Source: Novosphingobium sp. (GTDB lineage: Bacteria > Pseudomonadota > Alphaproteobacteria > Sphingomonadales > Sphingomonadaceae). Taken from it: a DNA stretch of 64,000 bases. This document shows, one piece after another, positions 8,109 to 15,285 of the stretch. The position numbers and the translations under genes are program-made. Position 1 is the first letter of the stretch, and every line of letters begins with the position of its first letter. The notes beneath the pieces were generated by a model, which was not told the DNA's origin, did not search any database, and saw nothing but the letters and a program-made list of their open reading frames with translations. The DNA lies in contig NZ_JAIXPP010000011.1 in assembly GCF_027486195.1 (NCBI RefSeq), positions 1 through 64,000 on the forward strand, written 5' to 3'.

Positions 8109-8606
8109 TCAAGTCAGCGCATAATACCGCACGTGGTTTCCATCCGGCCGCCGCTCGCCCACGCCGATGAACACGTGCCGCGTCAGCCAGTCGTGCGGAC
8201 CCTTGCTCGTCTCGAAAGTCGGCTGCGCGCGCAGATAGTATTCGGCATGCGGCACCGGCGCGCCGCCCGCGAAGGCCCAGTTGCGCAGCCGCTCCATCGT
8301 CCCCGGCTCGCGCCCCCAGAGGAATCCCTTGTTCTGCATGTAGATCAGCGTGCCATCATCGACTTCGAGCATATAGCGCGCATCGAACACCGCCGTGTCA
8401 TCGGGCCGGAAGAAGGCATAATCGCCGCCCGAATTGGGCACCGCACGGCCCTTCAGCCGCGGCCCCTCGAACTCGCCATCATCGACATAAACCGCGCTGC
8501 GCATGCCCCCCGTTGGCACATCAGGCACCACCTGCACGCGGGTGAAGCGCAAGGTGCAGGCAAAGGCAAACTCCAGCCTGGGGTTGTCGAGTGTCGAAAA
8601 GTCCAT
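8109..8606 (-). CDS. DUF3237 family protein
   Basis: A 165-residue protein of the DUF3237 family, small beta-barrel-like proteins common in aromatic and steroid catabolic clusters but without agreed function. Family marks are the LEFAFACTLRFTRVQVVPDVPTGGMRS opening in two parts, GPRLKGRAVPNSGGDYAFFRPDD and the tail VFIGVGERR..VRYYA. The start is the ATG at 8606 with GAAGGA upstream; a TTG two codons earlier is less likely. It lies between the quinohemoprotein gene and the flavocytochrome operon on the same strand, separated from the former by a palindromic repeat. No signal peptide is visible, so it is probably cytoplasmic. Confidence 0.82.
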   Translation of the reverse strand: MDFSTLDNPRLEFAFACTLRFTRVQVVPDVPTGGMRSAVYVDDGEFEGPRLKGRAVPNSGGDYAFFRPDDTAVFDARYMLEVDDGTLIYMQNKGFLWGREPGTMERLRNWAFAGGAPVPHAEYYLRAQPTFETSKGPHDWLTRHVFIGVGERRPDGNHVRYYALT

Positions 8607-8643
8607 GATCAACGTTTCCTTCTAAACCCCACAAACCCCATCC

Positions 8644-8719
8644 CCGCTCACCCTGAGCCAGTCGAAGGGTGCTGGCGCAACCGCCGCGCAGGATGCTTCG
8701 ACAAGCTCAGCATGAGCGG
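8644..8719. repeat. REP-like inverted repeat, CTTCGACAAGCTCAG family
   Basis: Two arms of about 27-29 bases, 8644-8672 and 8693-8719, are near reverse complements built on CCGCTCACCCTGAGC and CTTCGACAAGCTCAGC. It fills the gap between two same-strand genes. A second copy is at 10890-10975. Confidence 0.85.
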
Positions 8720-8734
8720 TTTTGGATTGGGTTC

Positions 8735-10996
8735 TCAATAATTGCTCAAGATCGTCAGGCTCGGCCCATCCAGCGGCTTGCCCGCCTTCACCTTCGCCAG
8801 TTCATCGGCCCGCGTCTGCTTCTGCTGGTCGATCAGATAGGCATGGATCGAATCGGCATCGCCGGGGGAAAGCACATCATCCCAGCGCGGCATCCCGCCC
8901 GGCACCAGCGCGCCTTCCAGCACGATCTGGCGGAACATTGCGTGCGTCCCCGGCTGCATCCGGCGCAAGTCCGGCGTGATCGAGCGGTGGCGGTTGGCAT
9001 GGCAGATCGCGCAATTGCCGAAGAACAGCCCCTGCCCGCGCGCAATTGTCTCCGCCGTCACCCCCGCCGCCTGCGCAGGTGGTTCGGGCGCAACTTCGAG
9101 CGGCGGCAGCAGCGGCGGCTCCTTCACCTTGCCCCCGCCCAGCTTGAACACAAGCAGACGGTTCAGATTGCCCCGGTCATAAGCGGCGGCATAGCGCGGC
9201 ACGAACGGGAACCCGCCACCGCCCCACCCGGCCATGACCGCGATGTATTGCACCCCGTTCACCTGATAGGTCATCGGCGCGGCCATGATCGGCGTGCCGG
9301 TCTTGATGCTCTTCAGCACCTTGCCGGTCTTCGCATCGCGGACAAACAGCGTGCCCCCCACGTTGCCGTGGATCAGCAACCCCGATGCCGTCGTCAGCAC
9401 TCCCGCGCGGTCCTGCCACCCGGCCGTATCAGCCGCCCACACCGTCTTGCCGGTCAGCGGCTCGATCGCGCGGATCTGCGCCTTGCCGGGATCGCGCAGC
9501 GCCTCGGCATAGGCGGGCAGCGCACGCACCGCATCGGCCATCGGCGCGGGAAAAGCCGCCAGCGCCTCCTTCACGTCGGTCGTGAAGATCAGCGCCGCAT
9601 CGTTGTTGAGGCCCCGCGCCTTCAGCGGCTTCTGCCCCGGCGTCATGAAGATCAGGTTCCCCAGATCAAGCACCGCTGCATAGTAAAGCCCCGTCGCCGG
9701 ATCGAACGAAGCCGGATGCCAGTTGCGCGCGCCCGGAGTAGCGGGAAACACGATCTTCGGCCCTGCCGTGTAATCGCTTTGTTCGGGCGTCAGGATCGGC
9801 CGCCCCGTCGCCGGATCGATCCCCTTCGCCCAGTTCATCCGCACCAGCGGACTGGCCTTGAGCAGCTTCCCGGTTCCCCGGTCGATCACATAAAGAAAGC
9901 CGTTCTTGGGCGCATGCAGGATCACCGACCGATCCGCCCCGTCCACCCTCAAGTGCGTCAGGATCAGCGGCTGGGTAGAGGTGAAGTCCCAGTTGTCGCC
10001 AGGCGTTTCCTGATAGTGCCAGACCATCCGGCCCGTCTTCGGATCAAGCGCGACGAGGCTGCCGAGATAGAGGTTGTCACCCCCGGCCGGGCTGCGCTTC
10101 GAAGTCGCATAAGGCCCGCCATTGCCCGTACCGACGAGCAGATAGCCCGTCTCCGGATCGAACGCGATGGCATCCCACGGTGCACCGCCGCCGCCAATGT
10201 CCCAGCGGCTCTTCGGATCCCAGGTCGCCAGCGCCTTCTCAAGTTCGGGCGTTTCCTGCGGTCCCAACGCCGGATCGCGCGGCACCACATGCCAGCGCCA
10301 GCGCAGCTTGCCCGTTTCCAGATCGAGTGCGGTCACATAACCGCGCACATCGTATTCCGCGCCCGCCATGCCGATCACAACGACATCGCCAGCAATCTCC
10401 GGCGCGCCAGTCGAATTGTCGCCCTTGCGGCGGTTCTCGATGAAATCGCTTTTCCAGACCACCGCGCCGGTCTTCGCATCCAGCGCATAGAGCCAGCCAT
10501 CGAGCGTCGCGACGTAGACCTTGCCCCGCGCCACCGCGACGCCGCGGTTGACCATGTCGCAGCACGCCGTGCGATTGAGCTGCATGTCGATCTCGGGCTC
10601 GAAGGCCCAGAGCTGCTTGCCCGTCGCGGCATCCCAGGCATAGGCCCGCCCCGCCACGCCCGAGCTATAAAGCACCCCGCCGACCATGACCGGCGTCGCT
10701 TCCATGCCGCGCATGGTGCCAAGCTCGACCTGCCAGGCAAGGCCCAGCTTGCCGACATTATGCGCGTTGATCCCGGTCAGCGCAGAATGGTGCGTCTTGC
10801 CCGCATCCCCGCCCGGGCTGGTCCATTCGCTCCCCGCGCCGACCATCGGCGGCGCAGCGCCAAGGGCGAGTGCGGCGAGTGCTGCGCAAGCACCCTTCGA
10901 CAAGCTCAGGGTGAGCGGACTTCTTTTTGAGGCATTACCCCCAACGCCGCTCATCCTGAGCCTGTCGAAGGATGCCCGCACAACACCGGCCCCCAT
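8735..10996 (-). CDS. PQQ-dependent quinohemoprotein alcohol dehydrogenase, type II-like
   Basis: A 753-residue second PQQ alcohol dehydrogenase with the same layout as the one at the left edge: propeller, vicinal cysteines CC near residues 145-146 (TACCDMVNRG), active-site segment GDNWDFTSTQP near 334-344, and a C-terminal cytochrome c with CAICH near 662-666. Here Thr follows two after the catalytic Asp, as in calcium-using type II enzymes. The start ATG at 10996 overlaps the upstream stop as TGATG. The first 40 codons are odd. A palindromic repeat (10890-10975) is translated in frame between MGAGVVRA and the hydrophobic core ACAALAALALGAA, giving a signal peptide with a long n-region. Whether export still works is uncertain; a later start inside the repeat is possible. 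Confidence 0.87.
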   Translation of the reverse strand: MGAGVVRASFDRLRMSGVGGNASKRSPLTLSLSKGACAALAALALGAAPPMVGAGSEWTSPGGDAGKTHHSALTGINAHNVGKLGLAWQVELGTMRGMEATPVMVGGVLYSSGVAGRAYAWDAATGKQLWAFEPEIDMQLNRTACCDMVNRGVAVARGKVYVATLDGWLYALDAKTGAVVWKSDFIENRRKGDNSTGAPEIAGDVVVIGMAGAEYDVRGYVTALDLETGKLRWRWHVVPRDPALGPQETPELEKALATWDPKSRWDIGGGGAPWDAIAFDPETGYLLVGTGNGGPYATSKRSPAGGDNLYLGSLVALDPKTGRMVWHYQETPGDNWDFTSTQPLILTHLRVDGADRSVILHAPKNGFLYVIDRGTGKLLKASPLVRMNWAKGIDPATGRPILTPEQSDYTAGPKIVFPATPGARNWHPASFDPATGLYYAAVLDLGNLIFMTPGQKPLKARGLNNDAALIFTTDVKEALAAFPAPMADAVRALPAYAEALRDPGKAQIRAIEPLTGKTVWAADTAGWQDRAGVLTTASGLLIHGNVGGTLFVRDAKTGKVLKSIKTGTPIMAAPMTYQVNGVQYIAVMAGWGGGGFPFVPRYAAAYDRGNLNRLLVFKLGGGKVKEPPLLPPLEVAPEPPAQAAGVTAETIARGQGLFFGNCAICHANRHRSITPDLRRMQPGTHAMFRQIVLEGALVPGGMPRWDDVLSPGDADSIHAYLIDQQKQTRADELAKVKAGKPLDGPSLTILSNY
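10890..10975. repeat. REP-like inverted repeat inside a signal-peptide coding region
   Basis: Arms 10890-10918 (CACCCTTCGACAAGCTCAGG...) and 10947-10975 (...CATCCTGAGCCTGTCGAAGG) are reverse complements at about 26 of 29 positions. Same family as 8644-8719. It lies in frame in the first 40 codons of the second quinohemoprotein gene, where it encodes FDRLRMSG and LTLSLSKG. Confidence 0.88.
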
Positions 10997-11853
10997 CACA
11001 GCGAATCCCACGGGCTCGGCATCCGATAGGGCACCGTGATGAAGTTCGCCTCGATCTGCTCGATCATCCCGTGGTCGATCTTGAACAGCTCGGAGATATA
11101 GAAGCTGTGTGGCCGCCGCACCGGGCTCTTCACTGTGCGCCCGTCGGTCAGTTGATACTCGTCGATCCGGCCCGAATGGTCGATGAAGCCATAGGCCAGC
11201 ACCAGCCCGCGCTCCTCATCCACCAGCGGAAAGCGCCGCGCGCGCAAGTCGTCGTCATAGCGGTAGTTGCCCATGCGGAACTGCTCTTCGCAGCCCAGCG
11301 CAGAAACCGGCACGATCTTGGCAAACTCCGGGTTGCGCGTCGTCTGCACGCCGTTTTCCACCCGGTTGCAATCGGGATGGAACTTGGTGTGGATCGTCCC
11401 GTCGTTGCGCTGGAGCGTATCGAAATAGCCGTTGGAAAGCGCCACCATCTCCGCGCGCGGCACCGGGGCCACCACTTCGCGGTGCAGGATCGGCTTGTCC
11501 CAATAGCGGCAGTTCTCGAACTTTATGCCGCTGTCCGATTGCCGCACGATCAGCATCTCGCACTCGGCAATCGCGCCCGCCGCATCGATCTTCAGCCGCA
11601 GCGTGAAGGCCGATTCCTCGATCGCCTCGATCACCGTGCCGAAATAGCCGACCTGCCCTGTGCGGGTATCCGCAAACCGCAGCTGATACTCGCCCAGCTT
11701 CTGGATCGTGCCCCAAACCCCGTCGCCGATCTCCAGCATCACATTGTTTTCGCTGTGATACGCACCTTCGGCCCAGTCCAGCCGAGTGTGGTCGCCCACA
11801 TTCAGCGCGGCGAGAAATGCATCGAGTGCGGCGTAAAGACCGGCGCGGTCCAT
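10996..11853 (-). CDS. conserved hypothetical protein, DUF8021-like
   Basis: A 285-residue soluble protein. It starts with MDRAGLYAALDAFLAALNVGD and has a central segment LSNGYFDTLQRNDGT..FHPDCNRVENGVQTT, a wording I associate with DUF8021-type proteins of uncharacterised function near aromatic and terpenoid catabolic genes. An NTF2-like fold is possible for the C-terminal half (HSFYISELFKIDHGMIEQIEANF resembles the SnoaL end). The start chosen is the ATG at 11853 preceded by GGAGAG; an ATG at 11865 lacks a site. Its stop overlaps the start of the quinohemoprotein gene as TGATG, so the two are co-translated. Function unknown. Confidence 0.7.
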   Translation of the reverse strand: MDRAGLYAALDAFLAALNVGDHTRLDWAEGAYHSENNVMLEIGDGVWGTIQKLGEYQLRFADTRTGQVGYFGTVIEAIEESAFTLRLKIDAAGAIAECEMLIVRQSDSGIKFENCRYWDKPILHREVVAPVPRAEMVALSNGYFDTLQRNDGTIHTKFHPDCNRVENGVQTTRNPEFAKIVPVSALGCEEQFRMGNYRYDDDLRARRFPLVDEERGLVLAYGFIDHSGRIDEYQLTDGRTVKSPVRRPHSFYISELFKIDHGMIEQIEANFITVPYRMPSPWDSL

Positions 11854-11900
11854 AATCTCTCCCATGGGGGCTTTACCGCCCTTCGAATTCCGGCATACCG

Positions 11901-11913
11901 TATCAAATGTTAG
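11901..11913. promoter_or_regulatory. shared promoter element in divergent region
   Basis: Minus-strand reading CTAACATTTGATA, between the minus-strand hypothetical/PQQ operon and the plus-strand NTF2-like genes. Its orientation fits control of the minus-strand operon, as in the other copies. Confidence 0.4.
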
Positions 11914-11933
11914 AATAAAAGGGGAGAGAGTCG

Positions 11934-12323
11934 ATGGCGCGAACCGCCACGGAACAGGCCAATCATGATCTAGTGATCGAGATGTACCACAAGGTCCTCA
12001 TCGCCATGGATAGCAGCGCGGTGGACCGCTACATTTCGCCCGATTACATCCAGCACTCCATGCTCGCCCCGCCCGGAGTGGACGCGCTGAAAGCCTTTCT
12101 CGATCACGTGAAGCGGGAATCCCCCGATGCAAAGCAAACCATTCACCGCAGCTTTGCCGATGGGAACCACGTGATCGTCCACACCCATGTCGAGCGCTGG
12201 CCGGGCGATCCGGGCCTTGCCGTGGTCGATATCTTCCGCTGCGAAAATGGCATGATCGTCGAGCACTGGGACGTGCTGCAGGACGTGCCCGCCAATCCCG
12301 TCAATCCCAACTCGATGTTCTGA
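11934..12323 (+). CDS. SnoaL/NTF2-like protein, cytoplasmic copy
   Basis: A 129-residue small cone-shaped-fold protein of the SnoaL-like superfamily, which includes cyclases, isomerases, dehydratases and binding proteins. Typical marks are YISPDYIQHS, TIHRSFADGNHVIVHTHVE and the end VVDIFRCENGMIVEHWDVLQ. GGGGAGAG precedes the ATG. There is no signal peptide. The next gene 14 bases downstream encodes a clear paralogue with a signal peptide, ending in the same N-x-N/S-MF tail. No catalytic role can be assigned. Confidence 0.8.
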   Translation: MARTATEQANHDLVIEMYHKVLIAMDSSAVDRYISPDYIQHSMLAPPGVDALKAFLDHVKRESPDAKQTIHRSFADGNHVIVHTHVERWPGDPGLAVVDIFRCENGMIVEHWDVLQDVPANPVNPNSMF

Positions 12324-12337
12324 CCAAGGAGCCCCCG

Positions 12338-12793
12338 ATGCGCCTCGCTGCCCTAGCCGCTCTCGCCCTCCTCGCCGCGCCCGCCGCCGCTCAGGCCAAA
12401 ACCTGCAAACTCACGCCCAAACAGGTCGTCACGCAGTTCCTCCACGAATTCTACATCGAGAAGAAGGTGCGCTCCTCGTTCGAGAAGTGGGTCGATCCGG
12501 GCTATATCCAGCACAACCCTTATGCACAGACCGGGCGCGAGGCCGCCATCGCGTTCCTCACGAAATTCGTCGAGGGCAACCCCGGCCAGCGCACGAAAAT
12601 TCACCGCGTGATCGCCGATGGCAACCTCGTCGCCGCGCACAGCCACGGCTGGCAGGAAGACGGCACGCCCGAACAGAAGCGCGGCTTTGCCGTGGTCGAC
12701 ATGTTCCGCGTGCAAGGCTGCAAGGTCATGGAGCACTGGGACGTGATCAGCCCCGTGCCGGAGACGTCCGCCAACACCAACACGATGTTCTGA
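12338..12793 (+). CDS. SnoaL/NTF2-like protein, secreted copy
   Basis: A 151-residue paralogue of the preceding protein. It carries an N-terminal signal peptide (MRLAALAALALLAAPAAAQA, cleaved near residue 20) and a mature part with two cysteines (KTCKLT near 22-24 and QGCKVMEHWD) that could form a disulfide in the periplasm. The core IQHNPYAQTGREA, IHRVIADGNLVAAHSH and VVDMFR..MEHWDVISPV keeps the family pattern. AGGAG lies before the ATG. It is part of a plus-strand set with the cytoplasmic copy and an SDR gene. Role unknown. Confidence 0.8.
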   Translation: MRLAALAALALLAAPAAAQAKTCKLTPKQVVTQFLHEFYIEKKVRSSFEKWVDPGYIQHNPYAQTGREAAIAFLTKFVEGNPGQRTKIHRVIADGNLVAAHSHGWQEDGTPEQKRGFAVVDMFRVQGCKVMEHWDVISPVPETSANTNTMF

Positions 12794-12801
12794 GGGGCCC
12801 C

Positions 12802-13542
12802 ATGCGCTTTACCGACAAATGCGTCGTGATCCTCGGTGGCAATGCCGGGATCGGGCTCGCCGCCGCGAAAATGTTCGCGGCGGAAGGTGCCAAGCTCGCC
12901 ATCACCGGCCGCAATCGCGAGACGCTTGCCGCCGCCGCCGAAGAACTGGGCGCACTCGGCATCGCCAGCGACATGGGCGATGTGGTGCAAACCAAAGCCG
13001 CGCTCACCGAAATCGAGCACGCGCTCGGCGGGATCGACGTCCTCTTCGTCAACGCCGGGGTCGGCGGGTTTGCCGCCATGCCGCACGTGACCGAGGAATT
13101 CTGGGACGGCATCCACAACGTCAACCTGCGCGGCGCCTTCTTCGCGATCCAGTCCGCACTGCCCCTGCTGCGCGATGGCGGCGCCATCGTCATCACCGGC
13201 TCGATCGGCAGCGAACTCGCGCTCGCCGGGAACGTGGCCTACGCCTCCGCCAAGGCCGGCCTGCGCGCCATGGCCCGCACCGTCGGCAAGGAACTCCTCC
13301 CGCGCAAGATCCGCGTCAACATGGTGAGCCCTGGCCCCACCGAGACCGAGATCTTCAAGCGCGGCGCCAGCGAGGCCGAGATCGAGGCCACCCGCGCGAT
13401 GCTCGGCGGCGTCGTCCCCCTGGGCCGCATGGGCGAGGCCGAGGAAGTCGCCCGCGCCGTCCTCTTCCTCGCCAGCGCAGAGGCCAGCTTCATCAACGGC
13501 GTCGATCTCTACGTGGACGGCGGCTGCGTGGAGCTGGGGTAA
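12802..13542 (+). CDS. short-chain dehydrogenase/reductase
   Basis: A 246-residue classical SDR. It has the nucleotide-binding motif GGNAGIG near residues 12-18, NAG in FVNAGVGG, the catalytic Ser in ITGSIGS, and YASAK as the Tyr-Lys pair. The tail NGVDLYVDGG is typical of this family. It probably interconverts an alcohol and a ketone with NAD(P). The ATG at 12802 lies eight bases after the upstream stop with AGGGG between; a longer in-frame extension overlaps the upstream gene and is rejected. A palindromic repeat follows the stop. Confidence 0.88.
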   Translation: MRFTDKCVVILGGNAGIGLAAAKMFAAEGAKLAITGRNRETLAAAAEELGALGIASDMGDVVQTKAALTEIEHALGGIDVLFVNAGVGGFAAMPHVTEEFWDGIHNVNLRGAFFAIQSALPLLRDGGAIVITGSIGSELALAGNVAYASAKAGLRAMARTVGKELLPRKIRVNMVSPGPTETEIFKRGASEAEIEATRAMLGGVVPLGRMGEAEEVARAVLFLASAEASFINGVDLYVDGGCVELG

Positions 13543-13553
13543 GCACAACCCGT

Positions 13554-13652
13554 TTTCGTCGGCCCGTGCTTGACACGGGCCTTGGCTTTCCTTGCGCACC
13601 GCCGCGCCGGAAGAAGAGCCTAGCCCCGTGTCAAGCACGGGGCGACGAAGCG
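13554..13652. repeat. inverted repeat, CCCGTGCTTGACACGGG family
   Basis: Two arms, 13554-13582 and 13622-13652, contain GGCCCGTGCTTGACACGGGC and its near reverse complement, each itself a small dyad. It lies between convergent genes, where it may act as a two-way terminator. A single related arm is at 18406-18440. Confidence 0.85.
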
Positions 13653-13672
13653 TAAACGCATAGTTTGGGGGG

Positions 13673-15142
13673 CTAAAGCGCGCTCGGCACCCCATCGAGC
13701 AGCAGCGTCTTCACCTCCAGATAGGGCATCAACCCCTCGCGCCCGCCCTCACGGCCGATCCCCGATTGCTTGAACCCGCCATAAGGCAGCCCGAAATCCA
13801 TCCTGAGGCCATTCTGCCCAAACCCGCCCGTGCGCACCCGCCGCCCGATCCGGTACGCCGCATCCACATCATGTGTCAGCACCGAACCGTTCAGCCCGAA
13901 GCGCGAATCATTGGCGATGCGGATCATGTCCTCCTCGTCCTCCGCCGGGATCAGGCTGAGCACCGGGCCGAAGATCTCCTCCTGTGCAATCCGGCTGTCG
14001 TTCGGCACATTGGCGAACAGTGTCGGCTCGATGAAATAGCCCTGATTGAGGTGCGCCGGCCGCGCCCCGCCGCAGACCAGATCGGCCACTTTGCGGCCTT
14101 CCTCGATATACATCTCCACCCGGTCGCGCTGGCGCTTCATCGCCAGCGGCCCCAGCTGCGTTCGCGGGTCATCCGAATGGCCGATCACCACCTGCCGCAT
14201 CTCGCCCGCAATCGCCTCGGCCAGCTCGTCATGCCGCGTGCGCGGCACGATCACGCGGCTCAGCATCGCGCAGACCTGCCCGCTCATCATCGTGATCGTG
14301 CCCGCCAGCATCTTCGCGGCGATCGGAATCGGGAAATCATCGCGCACCAGCGCGGCGGACTTGCCGCCCAGCTCCAGCGTGCAGCGCGCGATCCGCTCTC
14401 CGCAGACCGATGCGATGCGCTGCCCCGCCACGGTCGATCCGGTGAACGTCACCTTGTCCACGCCGTGGTTGCAGACGAGGTGGTCGCTCGCCTCGCGGTG
14501 CCCGGTCACGAGGTTCACCACCCCCGCCGGTAGCCCCGCCGCCTCCGCTGCCTCGGCAATGATATAGGCCTCCAGCGGCGTTTCGGGCGAAGGCTTCATG
14601 ATCACCGGGCATCCCGCGAGCAGCGCATAGGCCACCTTGTTCGCCATGATCCCGAACGGCCCGTTCCACGGCGCAATGGCAGCGACCACGCCGACTGGCT
14701 CGTGCACCACGAAGCCCGCCGCCGCGCCCATGCTCGGCCGCTGCTCGACAAATGCGAAGTCCTCGGCAATCGCGGCAATGCCTTCCAGCACCGCAACCGA
14801 TCCGGCATGCATCGGCCCGGCAAAGCTGGCCAGCCCGCCCATCTGCGCCGTCCAGCACCGCGCCAGTTCATCCACCCGCGCGCGCAAGTGGCCCACCACG
14901 CGCCGGAACGCTGCGATCCGCTCCGCCGGCGCCATCATCGGCCAGGGCCCATGGTCGAACGCCGCCCGCGCCGCGCTCACCGCCGCGTCCATATCGGCCT
15001 CGTCCGCCTCGGCCACGCGCGCCACCACTTGCTCGGTATCGGGCGAGATGAGCTCGATCAGTCGCCCGCTGTGGGCGGGCACCCACGCGCCGCCGATAAA
15101 GAGCTTGTCGGGATGCGCGATGGCGACGCCCGCTGGCAGCAT
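13673..15142 (-). CDS. NAD-dependent aldehyde dehydrogenase
   Basis: A 489-residue aldehyde dehydrogenase. It shows the cofactor-domain segment AIAPWNGPFGIMANKVAYAL, the FTGSTVAGQ turn, the general-base Glu in LELGGKSA and the nucleophilic Cys in SGQVCAMLSR, followed by EEIFGPVLS and the C-terminal PYGGFKQSGIGREGG. It would oxidise an aldehyde, perhaps a vanillin-type one given the neighbours, to the acid. The start at 15142 has a strong GGGGAGAAA site; the longer frame begins inside the promoter element at 15191-15203. It is read separately from the TonB receptor gene upstream, which ends in a terminator. Confidence 0.92.
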   Translation of the reverse strand: MLPAGVAIAHPDKLFIGGAWVPAHSGRLIELISPDTEQVVARVAEADEADMDAAVSAARAAFDHGPWPMMAPAERIAAFRRVVGHLRARVDELARCWTAQMGGLASFAGPMHAGSVAVLEGIAAIAEDFAFVEQRPSMGAAAGFVVHEPVGVVAAIAPWNGPFGIMANKVAYALLAGCPVIMKPSPETPLEAYIIAEAAEAAGLPAGVVNLVTGHREASDHLVCNHGVDKVTFTGSTVAGQRIASVCGERIARCTLELGGKSAALVRDDFPIPIAAKMLAGTITMMSGQVCAMLSRVIVPRTRHDELAEAIAGEMRQVVIGHSDDPRTQLGPLAMKRQRDRVEMYIEEGRKVADLVCGGARPAHLNQGYFIEPTLFANVPNDSRIAQEEIFGPVLSLIPAEDEEDMIRIANDSRFGLNGSVLTHDVDAAYRIGRRVRTGGFGQNGLRMDFGLPYGGFKQSGIGREGGREGLMPYLEVKTLLLDGVPSAL

Positions 15143-15190
15143 GATACTTTCTCCCCACGGCGCCTGCTCCGGCGCATTCGACGTTGAATC

Positions 15191-15203
15191 TACCATTTGT
15201 TAC
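15191..15203. promoter_or_regulatory. shared promoter element upstream of aldehyde dehydrogenase
   Basis: Minus-strand reading GTAACAAATGGTA, about 50 bases before the aldehyde dehydrogenase start. Differs from the copy at 26137 by one base (ATGG versus ATGA). Confidence 0.5.
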
Positions 15204-15225
15204 AATTGAGGCAAGAGCGACCCAA

Positions 15226-15258
15226 GAAAAAAGGGGCGACCATCGCTGGCCGCCCCTC
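15226..15258 (-). terminator. Rho-independent terminator after TonB receptor gene
   Basis: On the minus strand AGGGGCGGCC, loop AGCGAT, GGTCGCCCCT, then six T. It lies 28 bases past the receptor stop codon. The stem has one mismatch. Confidence 0.8.
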
Positions 15259-15285
15259 CCCCCATGATCGGGAATGCCGGGTGGA

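Noticed and set aside
12487..12801. Upstream extension of the SDR reading frame
   Set aside because: It overlaps the secreted NTF2-like gene out of frame; the ATG at 12802 has its own AGGGG site and the usual SDR N terminus.
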